From Bradyrhizobium diazoefficiens (GTDB taxonomy: Bacteria; Pseudomonadota; Alphaproteobacteria; Rhizobiales; Xanthobacteraceae), in contig NZ_JAFCJJ010000019.1 in NCBI RefSeq assembly GCF_018131015.1, positions 1 through 64,000 on the forward strand: DNA of 64,000 nt. The letters run 5' to 3'. Every line of letters starts with the position of its first letter. Within the stretch, counting starts at the first letter, position 1. The notes beneath the pieces are model-generated. The model was given only the letters and a program-made list of their open reading frames with translations. It ran no database searches and was not told the origin of the DNA. Below are positions 35,942-47,497 of the stretch, in pieces. The translations under genes were made by a program, and so were the position numbers.

Positions 35942-36423
35942 GGCGATCCCCGAGATCTGTGGTTTGCCCGATTTCGCGCCAGAGCCTTGAACGGCGGGTA
36001 AACTTGACCGTAGAAATCCGGGGATACCCCGCGCGACCGCGCTGAAGTCAAGTTCCTGGTCAACACCCTCTAAACGTATGGCCGGAAATTTTTGTCAAAT
36101 CGGCCCGAATTGATTAACCTCGACCAGGATCGCCCGGATCGGGAATCGGACGTTGCGGCCGCATCGGTCTAGCCTCTTGGGCAGCCTGTGCGCGCTTGCG
36201 GCGAGCCGGGGGCAGGCCCATATTGCTTGCGAGCGATCCGGCTCGGCCCGGACCGGTCGGGAGCGGCGATCCAACAAGGCGGCGCGCCTGCGCGAGGCTC
36301 CGAAGACAGGGGCCGCGCGGCGGACCGTCATTCGCTTCCGTGGGGAATTTGAACGCCTTTGCCATGTCGCAACTGACTTCCAGACTCGACCTGTCCGCAC
36401 CAGCCGCCGCCCATGCTCCCCGC
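35942..36423. other. Divergent intergenic region before clpS
   Basis: About 480 bases between the divergent TadG-like and clpS genes. It holds the TadG promoter region near 35950-36110, with an AT-richer segment 36065-36120, and GC-rich DNA up to clpS. I see no convincing gene. If clpS starts at 36364 (see that entry), the gap is 60 bases shorter. Confidence 0.4.
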
Positions 36424-36756
36424 ATGAGCAATGACGAGAACCGTTCGGGTGGCCCGGCCAGTCCGAACACCTCCGTCATCACCAAGGTCAAGCCCAAGAC
36501 CAAGCGGCCGAACCTGTACCGCGTGCTGATCCTGAACGACGACTACACGCCGATGGAATTCGTGGTTCACGTGCTGGAGAAGTTCTTCAACAAGGATGTC
36601 GAGGCCGCCACCAAGATCATGCTGCACGTTCATCACCACGGCATCGGCGAGTGCGGCGTGTTCACCTACGAGATCGCGGAGACCAAGGTGACGCAGGTGA
36701 TGGATTTCGCCCGCAAGCACCAGCATCCGTTGCAATGCGTGATGGAAAAGAAGTAG
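36424..36756 (+). CDS. clpS: ATP-dependent Clp protease adaptor ClpS
   Basis: A 110-residue adaptor that delivers N-degron substrates to ClpA. The ClpS fold starts at RPNLYRVLILNDDYTPMEFVVHVLE (about 28-52), and the substrate pocket residues are in LILNDDYTPMEF; the second half carries HVHHHGIGECGVFTYEIAETKV. The C-terminus ends in HPLQCVMEKK. It is upstream of clpA, as in other proteobacteria, separated by 289 bases. Two ATGs are possible (36364 and 36424); I use the second because the first gives an Ala-rich N-terminus with a poor ribosome site. Confidence 0.93.
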   Translation: MSNDENRSGGPASPNTSVITKVKPKTKRPNLYRVLILNDDYTPMEFVVHVLEKFFNKDVEAATKIMLHVHHHGIGECGVFTYEIAETKVTQVMDFARKHQHPLQCVMEKK

Positions 36757-37045
36757 GCCTCGTCGCGGTACGTTCGAAGACCTGCTCCTGTGCGTGCCGC
36801 TGTGTGATGGTCGCGTGATCTGCGGCGCTGTCGTTTGCGGCATGCAAAACTGCCGAAAAGCCTGAGCCGGCGCCGATTCCGCCCAAATCGGAACGGCTTT
36901 TGCATCGAAAATACCGTGGGTGCGTGCTCCCTTGAGTCGCGGAACCGATCTTTCGCCGCGGCCTTGTATAACTATATGTGACAAAGGTTGTTGTTGCCTG
37001 CCCGGGCGATGGCGATCATGATGGTGGGGGCCATAGAGGACGCGA

Positions 37046-39457
<2,412 letters not shown>

Positions 39458-39475
39458 TTGGGGCATGATGAATCG

Positions 39476-39505
39476 AAAAGGCCGGCTGAAGAGCCGGCCT
39501 TTTTG
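39476..39505. terminator. Rho-independent terminator after clpA
   Basis: A 12-bp perfect stem (39476-39487 with 39492-39503) and a 4-base loop, followed by T5 on the plus strand and T4 on the other. It lies 18 bases after the clpA stop and just before the convergent lipoprotein gene, so it can end both transcripts. Confidence 0.88.
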
Positions 39506-39539
39506 TTTGGGTGGTCGCCGCGTCGCGCGGCGGCGGATC

Positions 39540-39995
39540 TTACGAGCCGGCGTTGTCTGCGGCCGGCGGGCGCGGCTTCTTCGGTGCCGCGGGACGGGCG
39601 CGAGCGGCCGGCTGCGATGGCTGCATGGTGACGATCACCGGATTCGGCTTGTGATCCAGCGCTGCTCCCGTCACGGCATCGACGCCCATGCCGACGAGAC
39701 CTCCTGCGACGATGTTGCCGGCGAAACCGGCGGCGCCGGTGGCCGGGATTTCCTTGGTGAGCTGGACCGTCTGCGACTCATAGCCCTCCTTCTGGAAGGT
39801 GATGGAGATGTCCGCGCTGCGCTTGGCGACGATCGCGCATGGCGTCGTGCAGGTGGTCGGTATTTCCAGTCCGGAGATGACGGCTTCAGCGCCGGACGGT
39901 GTCGATGAAATCGCGATGTTTTCAGTCGTGCCGCGCGTGACCGACGCGCAACTGCCCAGCATGACGCCGAGCGCCGCAATGCCCAAGATACGCAT
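39540..39995 (-). CDS. Putative lipoprotein with PEGA-like domain
   Basis: A 151-residue protein. Signal peptide with lipobox VMLGSC (Cys at about residue 16) that would be lipidated; the mature part has a PEGA-type beta domain (IAISSTPSGAEAVISG and SITFQKEGYES). A short hydrophobic Gly-rich segment follows (GAAGFAGNIVAGGLVGMGVDAVTG), and the C-terminus is a Pro/Ala/Arg tail. It has the GGGGAA ribosome site before the ATG at 39995. Likely in the outer membrane or periplasm; function unknown. Confidence 0.72.
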   Translation of the reverse strand: MRILGIAALGVMLGSCASVTRGTTENIAISSTPSGAEAVISGLEIPTTCTTPCAIVAKRSADISITFQKEGYESQTVQLTKEIPATGAAGFAGNIVAGGLVGMGVDAVTGAALDHKPNPVIVTMQPSQPAARARPAAPKKPRPPAADNAGS

Positions 39996-40116
39996 AAAAT
40001 GAAGTTCCCCAGTGCCCGCGTGCAATCAAGCGCAACCATGGCGCGCGCGCAATAGCCCAATGTGCCTTTTGGTTAAGCCACGCGGAGGTTGTGCCCGGGA
40101 AATGGGGCGCGCGGGG

Positions 40117-41538
40117 TCACTCGCCCTTCATCCGCTGCCCCTCGTGGATGCGCACATGCTCGGCGCCGCGTGCGCCTGCGGGCGAGAGCCGTAGCATGCT
40201 CAGCGCCGCGCCGAAAAACGCAAAGCCGACGCCGGTGAGGAGCGCGATCCGGGTGCCTTCGACGGGATAGCGGCCGAGGAACAGCGCGACCAGCGCCGCG
40301 CCGGTGGTCTGGCCGAGCAACCGCGCCGTGCCGAGCATGCCGCTGGCGCCGCCGGCGCGCTCGCGCGGGGAGGCCGCTATCATGGTGCGATTGTTGGGGG
40401 TCTGGAACAGGCCGAAGCCGGCGCCCGCAAGCGCCATCCGCCAGATCACGTCGAGCGGCGTGGGCACCGCCGGCAGGAAGGCGAGCGCGGCAAGGCCGCA
40501 GGCGAACAGCGTGAGGCCGATGCCGCCGAGCAGGCCAGCCGGATAGCGCTCGACGAGGCGGCCGGCGAGGGGGGCCGCGAACGCCACCGCGATCGGCCAG
40601 GGCGTGATCAAGAGGCCCATGTGAACCGCCGAATAGCCGAAGCGGCTCTGCAGATAGAAGGGGATCGCGACGAAGGCCAGCATCTGTCCGCAGAACGAGG
40701 CGATCGAGGTCGCAATCGACAGCGCGAAGACGGGGATGCGCATGAGATCGACCGGCAGCAGCGGCGAGGTCATGTGGGTTTCGCGCCAGATCAGAGCGGC
40801 GCCTGCGGCGATGGCGATCGCGAACTGGACGAGGCAGGTGACCAGCGCCTCGCCATGACCGACGCTGTCGATGGCGGCGATGCCGACGCCGAAGGTGATC
40901 GCCGAAAGCCCCGCGCTCTGCCAGTCGAAGGAGCGGCCGGCGGGTTTTGTGTGCGGCAGGCTGCGCAGGCCGAGCAGCAGCGTCACCAGGCCGAGCGGGA
41001 CGTTGATGGCAAACAGCCAGGGCCAGCTTCCGACCGCGAGGATGCCGGCGGCGAGCGTCGGTCCGACCGCGGCGGAGAACGCGACCACGAGCGCGTTGAC
41101 CCCGATGCCGCGGCCGAGCAGGCTGCGCGGATAGGTGAAGCGGACCAGCGCCGAGTTGACGCTCATGATGCCGGCCGCGCCAAAGCCCTGGATGATGCGC
41201 GCGATCGTGAGCAGCGGCAGCGTATGCGCCAGCGCGCAGAAGGCCGATGCGGCCGTGAACAGCACGAGCCCGACGAGGTAGACGCGGCGATAGCCGACGA
41301 TCTCGCCCAGCGAGGCCAGCGGCAACAGCGAGATCGTGATCGCGAGCTGGTAGCCGTTGACGATCCAGATCGAGAACGCCGGGCTCGCGTCGAGGTCGGC
41401 TGCGATCGTCGGCAGCGCCACGTTGGCGATGGCGCTGTCGACGACGGCCATGATGATGCCGAGCGCAATGGTCAGGATCGCCGCGTTGCGCTGCGGCTGC
41501 GGCAGGCCGTCGGCATGCTCGATGGGGGCGGACGACAT
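40117..41538 (-). CDS. MFS drug/proton antiporter (DHA2 type, 14 helices)
   Basis: A 473-residue inner-membrane transporter with about 14 predicted helices. The first motif region ALGIIMAVVDSAIANVALPTIA with the acidic residue and the loop motif GEIVGYRRVYLVG are DHA2-type. Motif C is diverged (AAVGPTLAAGI). It likely exports toxic compounds, fed by the proton gradient. No membrane-fusion or regulator gene is attached. The start ATG at 41538 follows a GGGGCGG-rich stretch. Confidence 0.88.
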   Translation of the reverse strand: MSSAPIEHADGLPQPQRNAAILTIALGIIMAVVDSAIANVALPTIAADLDASPAFSIWIVNGYQLAITISLLPLASLGEIVGYRRVYLVGLVLFTAASAFCALAHTLPLLTIARIIQGFGAAGIMSVNSALVRFTYPRSLLGRGIGVNALVVAFSAAVGPTLAAGILAVGSWPWLFAINVPLGLVTLLLGLRSLPHTKPAGRSFDWQSAGLSAITFGVGIAAIDSVGHGEALVTCLVQFAIAIAAGAALIWRETHMTSPLLPVDLMRIPVFALSIATSIASFCGQMLAFVAIPFYLQSRFGYSAVHMGLLITPWPIAVAFAAPLAGRLVERYPAGLLGGIGLTLFACGLAALAFLPAVPTPLDVIWRMALAGAGFGLFQTPNNRTMIAASPRERAGGASGMLGTARLLGQTTGAALVALFLGRYPVEGTRIALLTGVGFAFFGAALSMLRLSPAGARGAEHVRIHEGQRMKGE

Positions 41539-41686
41539 GATGGAGGCGAAGCTGATTCGAGCCGTGATGCACCCCGGAGTAGGAAATTAAGGGATGGATC
41601 GCAACCCGGCAGGCCACGGACCGGTTCCTGCGCACGCAGCAGGGCGCCCGGCGCCGGCGGCATGGGTCAGGATGGCTCGCGCGGGC

Positions 41687-41848
41687 CTACCAGCGCGCCG
41701 TCGACTTTCCGAACACGTAGAGCGCGACGAGGCCGAGCGTCACCGCCGTCGAGACGATGATCGCCGTGCGATCCCAGTCGATCTGCGTCCGCTCGGTGCG
41801 GTTCAGATTGAGGACCATGAACAGGGCCTTCATGGCAAATCGGCGCAT
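41687..41848 (-). CDS. Small single-helix membrane protein
   Basis: A 53-residue frame (MRRFAMKALFMVLNLNRTERTQ) with one C-terminal hydrophobic helix (TAIIVSTAVTLGLVALYVF). A GAGG lies 9 bases before the ATG at 41848. The ATG at 41833 is also possible. Too short for confident family assignment. It lies alone between the MFS and aldo/keto reductase genes. Confidence 0.45.
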   Translation of the reverse strand: MRRFAMKALFMVLNLNRTERTQIDWDRTAIIVSTAVTLGLVALYVFGKSTARW

Positions 41849-41926
41849 CGGGGGGCCTCGATACGCCCGTACAATGCCACGGCCGGCGCGGGCCGGCTTG
41901 ATGCAGCTCAATCTGGGCAGCGCCGA

Positions 41927-42952
41927 TCAGACCGGCGGCGGGTTGCGGTCCATGAACGTCGTGCGCTGGTGCCAGTAGGGATAGGGCAGCGTCACCTTGC
42001 TGGCGGCGTCGAGCCTGGCGATCTGGTCCTTGGTCAACGACCATCCGACCGCGCCGAGGTTCTCGCGCAGCTGCGTCTCGTTGCGCGCGCCGATGATCAG
42101 CGTCGAGACCGTCGGACGCTGCAGCAGCCAGTTCAACGCGATCTGCGAAACGCTCTTGCCCGTCTCCGCCGCGATCTCGTCGATAGCATCGACGACGCGG
42201 TAGACGTGCTCGTCGGGCACCGGCGGGCCGAACTCGGCGGTCTTGGGCAGGCGGCTGACTTCGGGCTTGGGCTGGCCCCGCCGGATCTTTCCGGTGAGGC
42301 GTCCCCATCCGAGCGGCGACCAGACCACTGCGCCGAGCCCCTGGTCGAGACCGAGCGGCATCAGCTCCCATTCGTAGTCGCGCCCGATCAATGAATAATA
42401 GGTCTGGTTGGCGACGTAGCGCGGATAGCCGTGCTGGTCGGCAACCGCGAGCGACTTCATCAGGTGCCAGCCCGAAAAATTCGAAACGCCGACATAGCGG
42501 ATCTTGCCGGCCCGCACGAGCACATCGAGAGTGCTGAGCACCTCCTCGGGCGGCGTGAAGGCGTCGAAGCCGTGGAGCTGGAACAGGTCGATGTAGTCGG
42601 TGCCGAGCCGCTTGAGCGAGGCATCGATCGCCGCGAGCAGATTCTGCCGCGACGAGCCGATGTCGTTGGGGCCGTCGCCCAGGCGGAAGCTTGCCTTGGT
42701 CGAGACCAGGACCTTGTCGCGGCGGCCCTTGATGGCCTCGCCAAGGACGCGCTCGGATTCGCCGAGTGAATAGACGTTCGCGGTGTCGAACATCGACACG
42801 CCGGCCTCGAGGCAGATGTCCAGGAGGCGCCGCGCCTCGGTCGCGTCCGTCGTGCCCCAGGCCGCGAGGCGGCCGACGCCGCCGAACGTGCCCGTGCCAA
42901 GGCTCAAGGCGGGCACCATCAGGCCAGACCGGCCCAAGCGTCGGTATTCCAT
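41927..42952 (-). CDS. Aldo/keto reductase (AKR11/13-like)
   Basis: A 341-residue barrel oxidoreductase. Catalytic tetrad: Asp in MFDTANVY and Tyr in NVYSLGES (near 54 and 59), Lys in VLVSTKASF near 84 and His in DLFQLHGFD near 127. An NADPH-binding C-terminal ALNWLLQRPTVSTLIIGARNE is present. The protein is larger than the 272-residue enzyme at 22 kb and belongs to another subfamily. It probably reduces aldehydes or ketones; substrate unknown. Confidence 0.9.
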   Translation of the reverse strand: MEYRRLGRSGLMVPALSLGTGTFGGVGRLAAWGTTDATEARRLLDICLEAGVSMFDTANVYSLGESERVLGEAIKGRRDKVLVSTKASFRLGDGPNDIGSSRQNLLAAIDASLKRLGTDYIDLFQLHGFDAFTPPEEVLSTLDVLVRAGKIRYVGVSNFSGWHLMKSLAVADQHGYPRYVANQTYYSLIGRDYEWELMPLGLDQGLGAVVWSPLGWGRLTGKIRRGQPKPEVSRLPKTAEFGPPVPDEHVYRVVDAIDEIAAETGKSVSQIALNWLLQRPTVSTLIIGARNETQLRENLGAVGWSLTKDQIARLDAASKVTLPYPYWHQRTTFMDRNPPPV

Positions 42953-43309
42953 CGATATGCTCCTCGGCTGGCCGCTGGTCGGTCCCGCGCGGTTCTGCTG
43001 CAGGATGCTAATGCAAGTGTGCGCCTTGTCCTATTGCAAGCTCACATATCGGCCTTGCTCAAGACGAGCCTAGTCGTGTCGAAGCATGTCGTCCAACGCG
43101 GGATCGCCAGGGGGCAAGCTGGCATCTTCGGCGCAGTCCGCGCTTCAGTCCTTGCGGTCGGGGCAGTGCAGGCGGAGCTTGAGGCACGCCGTTGGACAGG
43201 ACAATCTGGAAGATACGAGCGCTTTCGCCCGGAACGAAGGCCAAGAATGATCGCTGAAAGCTACCGCGGCAATCGAACGGCCGGTGAATGATCGCCTCCT
43301 CGCGCGAGC
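42953..43309. other. Gap without convincing gene
   Basis: About 357 bases between two minus-strand genes. Frames on both strands (for example 43019-43291 plus and 43059-43313 minus) lack coding character and clear ribosome sites. Nothing else of note. Confidence 0.4.
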
Positions 43310-45034
43310 TCATGCACGGTCCGAAAATTCGGACCGGCCGGTCGCGAGGAACCGCGCAATCTCGTCGATCACCTCAGGGTTTGTGTAGTACTGCGAATGC
43401 GCCAGTTCGACTGCGCCGGCGAACTCCCTGAGCCGCTCGACGACGGTTACCGAGATTGCCTTCAGCACCGCGACATGCTCGCTCCACGAGAGCATGTCAT
43501 TCGCGTAGCGGCGACGCATGTGCGGCAGGAACTCGACGATGTGTGGCCAGATTTCATTCTTGTCGAGCTTCTCTGCCATCACGCGCTCATCCCAAAGGAA
43601 ACCGTATCGCACGATGGTCGAATCTGCGGCAGCTGAAGGCTTCGAAGCCGCCGGGTGTCGCGACAGGAGCAATTGGGCGGCATTCCATCGATGTTCCCGG
43701 AGAAAGCGTATATTTGGTGTGCTGCGGACTTCGAGCCTCCCTTCGCTGAAGTCGAGCGGTCGCATGCCGCATGCTGCCGCCGAGACCAGTTTCACGATGG
43801 TCGAGATCAAATAGGCTTCGAGCGCGGCCCTCGCCGGGCGGAGGATCGGCGTGCAGATCCAGGCCAGGGTTCTTCGGACGGCAAGCACCGCCAGGTAGCG
43901 GAGCTCCCGCAGCGCCAGCCGGTCCTTGATATCCTGCATCCCGGCGGGAGGCTTGGGGAGATCCCAGTCTTTTCGTCCCTGAAGCAGATCCTTCAGGCGC
44001 GGCACAAGCGCGCCATAGACCAGCGGTTCGGAAGACAGTGCCAGCAGCGCCTCATCTAGAACTCCGGCTTCGACGATGAGTGCATCGATGGGACCCGATG
44101 CAGGTGCGGCCGTATCCGCGTGAATGACGCGCGACAACCTCTCCTCGTCGAAGTACAAATTGGCGTCTCGAGGCCGGCGCGGGGTGGCCCACCACGCCAC
44201 CGGCAGGATCGCGGCGGCGAACATGACCCAGGCCGTCCAAGACCAACTCGTAACGTCGAGAGCGATCCTGCTCGGTTCGCCAGAGAGAAACCTCTGCGGA
44301 TACCCGATGAGCCAGAAGATGACGAGCGAAAGATAGAACAAGGTCCCCAGCACTGTCGTGTTGAGCGCGACGCTCAGGAAGCGTCGCAGGAAGCGCTCGA
44401 TCGCCCCGCGTTTCGGCCACCTCTTCCAATAGAACGGCGTACCGAGAAACACCACGCGGCCGAGGCGGTTGATCCTGGGATCCGCCAGCCAATCGGCGAT
44501 GAAGCGCGAGGCCGTAGTCTCCGTAGTCCCGTCCGGCCTGACCGCCCTTTCCGAGAAGAACGGCTCGACCTGGTCCCAGCGGATATTTGGATCGTGAGGT
44601 CCGATAAAAAGGCTCCACCAATCTTCGTCGATTTCAAATCGCCAGTCGTCGTACGCGCGTTCGGCCAGTTCGCAGTGGAGGTCGAGATATTCTTGGATCG
44701 CCTTGAGGGCGACATTGCCGCCGTGGCTGTGGGCGATCAAATGGATTCGCGCCGAAGCATCCTGATCCGCGATATCCTTGATGAGCGCGTGAAGCCGCCT
44801 CGCGGCTTCCATTCGGGCGTCGTGATTGTTCGCGCCGGTCCAGGCGAACTCGATCGTCCGCTTGTCCAGACTGCGGCCCACCGGGCGGCCGAAGCCCAGT
44901 TCTGCTAGTCGTTCGTTCAACCGGGTACAGAAATTATCCGGGTCGGCCTCGTTGACCTGATACCAGCGGCGCTTGCCCTCCTGTGGAGGGTTCCATGTGC
45001 CGTGTACGACGATGACGTAGGGAGTGTCGTCCAT
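43310..45034 (-). CDS. Membrane serine hydrolase with split catalytic core
   Basis: A 574-residue protein. It starts like an alpha/beta hydrolase (VIVVHGTWN, oxyanion loop), and the nucleophile elbow is AHSHGG with S103. Two hydrophobic helices follow at about 237-258 and 282-303, then a soluble helical region, and a C-terminal HSQYYTNPEVIDEIARFL that fits a catalytic His loop with H546. Thus Ser and His are about 440 residues apart, separated by membrane and helical insertions. Similar to the larger hydrolase at 47.5 kb in this design, and with a related His motif. Substrate unknown; a lipid or lipid-linked substrate in the inner membrane is plausible. Confidence 0.7.
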   Translation of the reverse strand: MDDTPYVIVVHGTWNPPQEGKRRWYQVNEADPDNFCTRLNERLAELGFGRPVGRSLDKRTIEFAWTGANNHDARMEAARRLHALIKDIADQDASARIHLIAHSHGGNVALKAIQEYLDLHCELAERAYDDWRFEIDEDWWSLFIGPHDPNIRWDQVEPFFSERAVRPDGTTETTASRFIADWLADPRINRLGRVVFLGTPFYWKRWPKRGAIERFLRRFLSVALNTTVLGTLFYLSLVIFWLIGYPQRFLSGEPSRIALDVTSWSWTAWVMFAAAILPVAWWATPRRPRDANLYFDEERLSRVIHADTAAPASGPIDALIVEAGVLDEALLALSSEPLVYGALVPRLKDLLQGRKDWDLPKPPAGMQDIKDRLALRELRYLAVLAVRRTLAWICTPILRPARAALEAYLISTIVKLVSAAACGMRPLDFSEGRLEVRSTPNIRFLREHRWNAAQLLLSRHPAASKPSAAADSTIVRYGFLWDERVMAEKLDKNEIWPHIVEFLPHMRRRYANDMLSWSEHVAVLKAISVTVVERLREFAGAVELAHSQYYTNPEVIDEIARFLATGRSEFSDRA

Positions 45035-45114
45035 GTCGGAAGTATAGACGCAACTTCAGCGCGCAAATAGTCATACGCGAAGCTAGCCGCGCGCCTGCGA
45101 GAGGTCCGATCGCG

Positions 45115-46071
45115 CTAGTGCCGCGCCTGGCTGTGCCTGAAATCGCGCGGCGACATCCCGAAATGCTCGCGGAAGACGCGGCCGAAATGCGAGAGGTCGT
45201 TGAAGCCCCAGGCAAAGGCGATCTCGCTGATGTGGCGGTGGGCCAGCACGGGCGAGGCGAGGTCGCGCCGGCACCGGTCGAGACGTTCGGCCAGGACGTA
45301 GCGCTGGAACGACGTCTTCTCGTCGGCGAGGAGATCGTTCAGATAGCGCGGCGAGATGCCGAGGGCGGCGGCGGTCTGCGCCGGGGAGAGGTCGGGAACG
45401 GCAAGGTGCGCGCGGATATGGGCCTTGAGCCGGTAGAGCAGGACGGAGCGATGGGTCGAGGTCGGCAGCGGCGTCTTGCCGAGCCGTTCGCTCAGCGCCA
45501 TCGCCAGCACATCCACGGCCTGCTCCGACAGGATGGCGGCGCTGCTCGGTGCGAGCCGCTCCGCGCTCTGGCAGAGGTGGAAGATGAAGTCGTAGGCGAG
45601 CCGCTCGAGCGGGACGTCGCCGCCAAACGAGATCGCGGTGAGCGCCTCGGTGCCGCCGAGCCGCCGCTGCAGCATCTCGCGCGGCACCTTGAAGATCGTC
45701 TGCGTGAAGCTGGTCTCGAACTTCAGCTCATAGGGCCGCGTGGTGTCGTAGAGCGCGAGCTCGCCGGGATGGATCACGGTCTCGCGGCCGTCCTGCACCA
45801 CGGCGCCGTCGCCGCGATTGCCCAGCGCAATGATGACGAAATCCTGGTCCGAGCGCGCAATGCGCGAGGGCGTGCGGAACACGTGCTGGCGGTCGGAGCA
45901 GACGTCGGAGCACACGGCCCTGCCGAGCGGGACCTGGGTGACCGAGCCGTGAAAGGCGCTGCCGAGGTCGGACTTGCAGTCGAGCCCGACGAAGACGTCG
46001 CAGACGATGTCCTGCCAGAGCGCGAGCCGCCGGTGGCCGGGGCTGCCGTCCGTCGTGAACTGGAGTGGCAT
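45115..46071 (-). CDS. AraC-family transcriptional regulator
   Basis: A 318-residue protein. N-terminal ligand-binding domain of the AraC_binding_2 type (about 20-205, VIHPGELALYDTTRPYEL) and a C-terminal HTH_18 domain (about 215-315) with two helix-turn-helix motifs (SPAQTAAALGISPRYLNDLL and HISEIAFAWGFNDLSHFGRVFREHFGMSP). It is divergent from the nitrilase gene, 151 bases apart, so the nitrilase is the likely target, as in other nitrilase clusters with AraC activators. The inducer could be a nitrile. Confidence 0.9.
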   Translation of the reverse strand: MPLQFTTDGSPGHRRLALWQDIVCDVFVGLDCKSDLGSAFHGSVTQVPLGRAVCSDVCSDRQHVFRTPSRIARSDQDFVIIALGNRGDGAVVQDGRETVIHPGELALYDTTRPYELKFETSFTQTIFKVPREMLQRRLGGTEALTAISFGGDVPLERLAYDFIFHLCQSAERLAPSSAAILSEQAVDVLAMALSERLGKTPLPTSTHRSVLLYRLKAHIRAHLAVPDLSPAQTAAALGISPRYLNDLLADEKTSFQRYVLAERLDRCRRDLASPVLAHRHISEIAFAWGFNDLSHFGRVFREHFGMSPRDFRHSQARH

Positions 46072-46222
46072 GGGTCAGCCTCCGTTTCACATCCCGCAGA
46101 GCCGCATCTTGGTGCCGCCCGGGTCGAGTTTTCGTTCCGCCACGGTCGAGCGCCGTCCGGCCGGCCTGGCCAAAATAGACTGCAACGGACTTGGGTCTCC
46201 GATCAACCGGCGCGAGGCGGCA

Positions 46223-47239
46223 ATGGGCATCGAACATCCGAAATACAAGGTGGCGGTGGTGCAGGCGGCGCCCGCCTGGCTCGACCTCGACGCCTCGGTC
46301 GACAAGTCGATTGCGCTGATCCGGGAGGCGGCCGAGAAGGGGGCCAAGCTGACCGCCTTTCCGGAAGCCTTCATCCCCGGCTACCCCTGGCATATCTGGA
46401 TGGACTCGCCGGCCTGGGCGATCGGCCGCGGCTTCGTGCAGCGCTATTTCGACAATTCGCTGTCCTATGACAGCGCGCAGGCCGAGCGGCTGCGCGAGGC
46501 CGTGCGCAAGGCCAGGCTCACCGCGGTCTTGGGCCTGTCCGAGCGCGAGGGCGGTAGCCTATATCTGGCGCAATGGCTGATCGGGCCTGATGGGGAGACC
46601 ATCGCGAAGCGCCGCAAGCTGCGGCCGACCCATGCCGAGCGCACCGTGTATGGCGAGGGTGACGGCAGCGACCTTGCCGTGCACGCAAGGCCCGATATCG
46701 GGCGCCTCGGAGCGCTGTGCTGCTGGGAGCATCTCCAGCCGCTGTCGAAATACGCGATGTACGCCCAGAACGAGCAGGTCCACGTCGCGGCCTGGCCGAG
46801 CTTCTCGCTCTACGATCCTTTTGCGCCGGCGCTCGGCGCCGAGGTCAACAACGCCGCCTCGCGCGTCTACGCGGTGGAGGGCTCCTGCTTCGTGCTCGCG
46901 CCCTGCGCGACGGTGTCGCAGGCGATGATCGACGAGCTCTGCGACCGGCCGGACAAGCACGCGCTGCTGCATGCCGGCGGCGGCTTTGCCGCGATCTACG
47001 GCCCCGACGGCAGCCAGATCGGCGACAGGCTCGCGCCGGACCAGGAAGGATTGCTGATCGCCGAGATCGACCTCGGCGCCATCGGCGTCGCCAAGAACGC
47101 CGCCGACCCCGCCGGGCACTATTCGCGGCCGGATGTCACGCGGCTCCTGCTCAACAGGAAGCCCTACAAGCGCGTCGAGCAGTTCGCGCTGCCGGTCGAC
47201 ACCGTCGAGCCTGCGGACATCGCGGCGGCGGCGAGCTGA
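46223..47239 (+). CDS. Nitrilase-type carbon-nitrogen hydrolase
   Basis: A 338-residue enzyme with the Glu-Lys-Cys triad of the nitrilase branch: E48 in AFPEAFIPGYPW, K132 in RRKLRPTH, and C167 in GALCCWEHLQPL. The CCWEH form is that of true nitrilases (nitrile to carboxylic acid and ammonia) rather than amidases. The divergent AraC regulator suggests inducible control. The ATG at 46223 has a GAGGCGG site; the longer frame from 45974 overlaps the AraC gene. Confidence 0.9.
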   Translation: MGIEHPKYKVAVVQAAPAWLDLDASVDKSIALIREAAEKGAKLTAFPEAFIPGYPWHIWMDSPAWAIGRGFVQRYFDNSLSYDSAQAERLREAVRKARLTAVLGLSEREGGSLYLAQWLIGPDGETIAKRRKLRPTHAERTVYGEGDGSDLAVHARPDIGRLGALCCWEHLQPLSKYAMYAQNEQVHVAAWPSFSLYDPFAPALGAEVNNAASRVYAVEGSCFVLAPCATVSQAMIDELCDRPDKHALLHAGGGFAAIYGPDGSQIGDRLAPDQEGLLIAEIDLGAIGVAKNAADPAGHYSRPDVTRLLLNRKPYKRVEQFALPVDTVEPADIAAAAS

Positions 47240-47497
47240 CCGGCTAAAGCGCGCGTGGGGCGTTAACGCGCGCGTGTCGGATTTTGGGGACCAGGGAAAT
47301 GTCTGCTCGATGGAAGCATCGCCGGTTTTGACCCGACGAAGACGTCAGAAAACCTGAACAATTCTATAGGTGATGCAAAGCAAACGCTGCTGAGAATGCA
47401 ACATGATAGGTTTGTAGCCCCGCTTCGCATCGTGGCTCCCATTCGTCACGCTGAGCCGCGACGTGCCATTGCACGCGTACGCTTGAATGGATCGAAC

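Noticed and set aside
43019..43313. Small frames on both strands in the gap before the membrane hydrolase
   Set aside because: No ribosome site, no coding bias and no recognisable motif.
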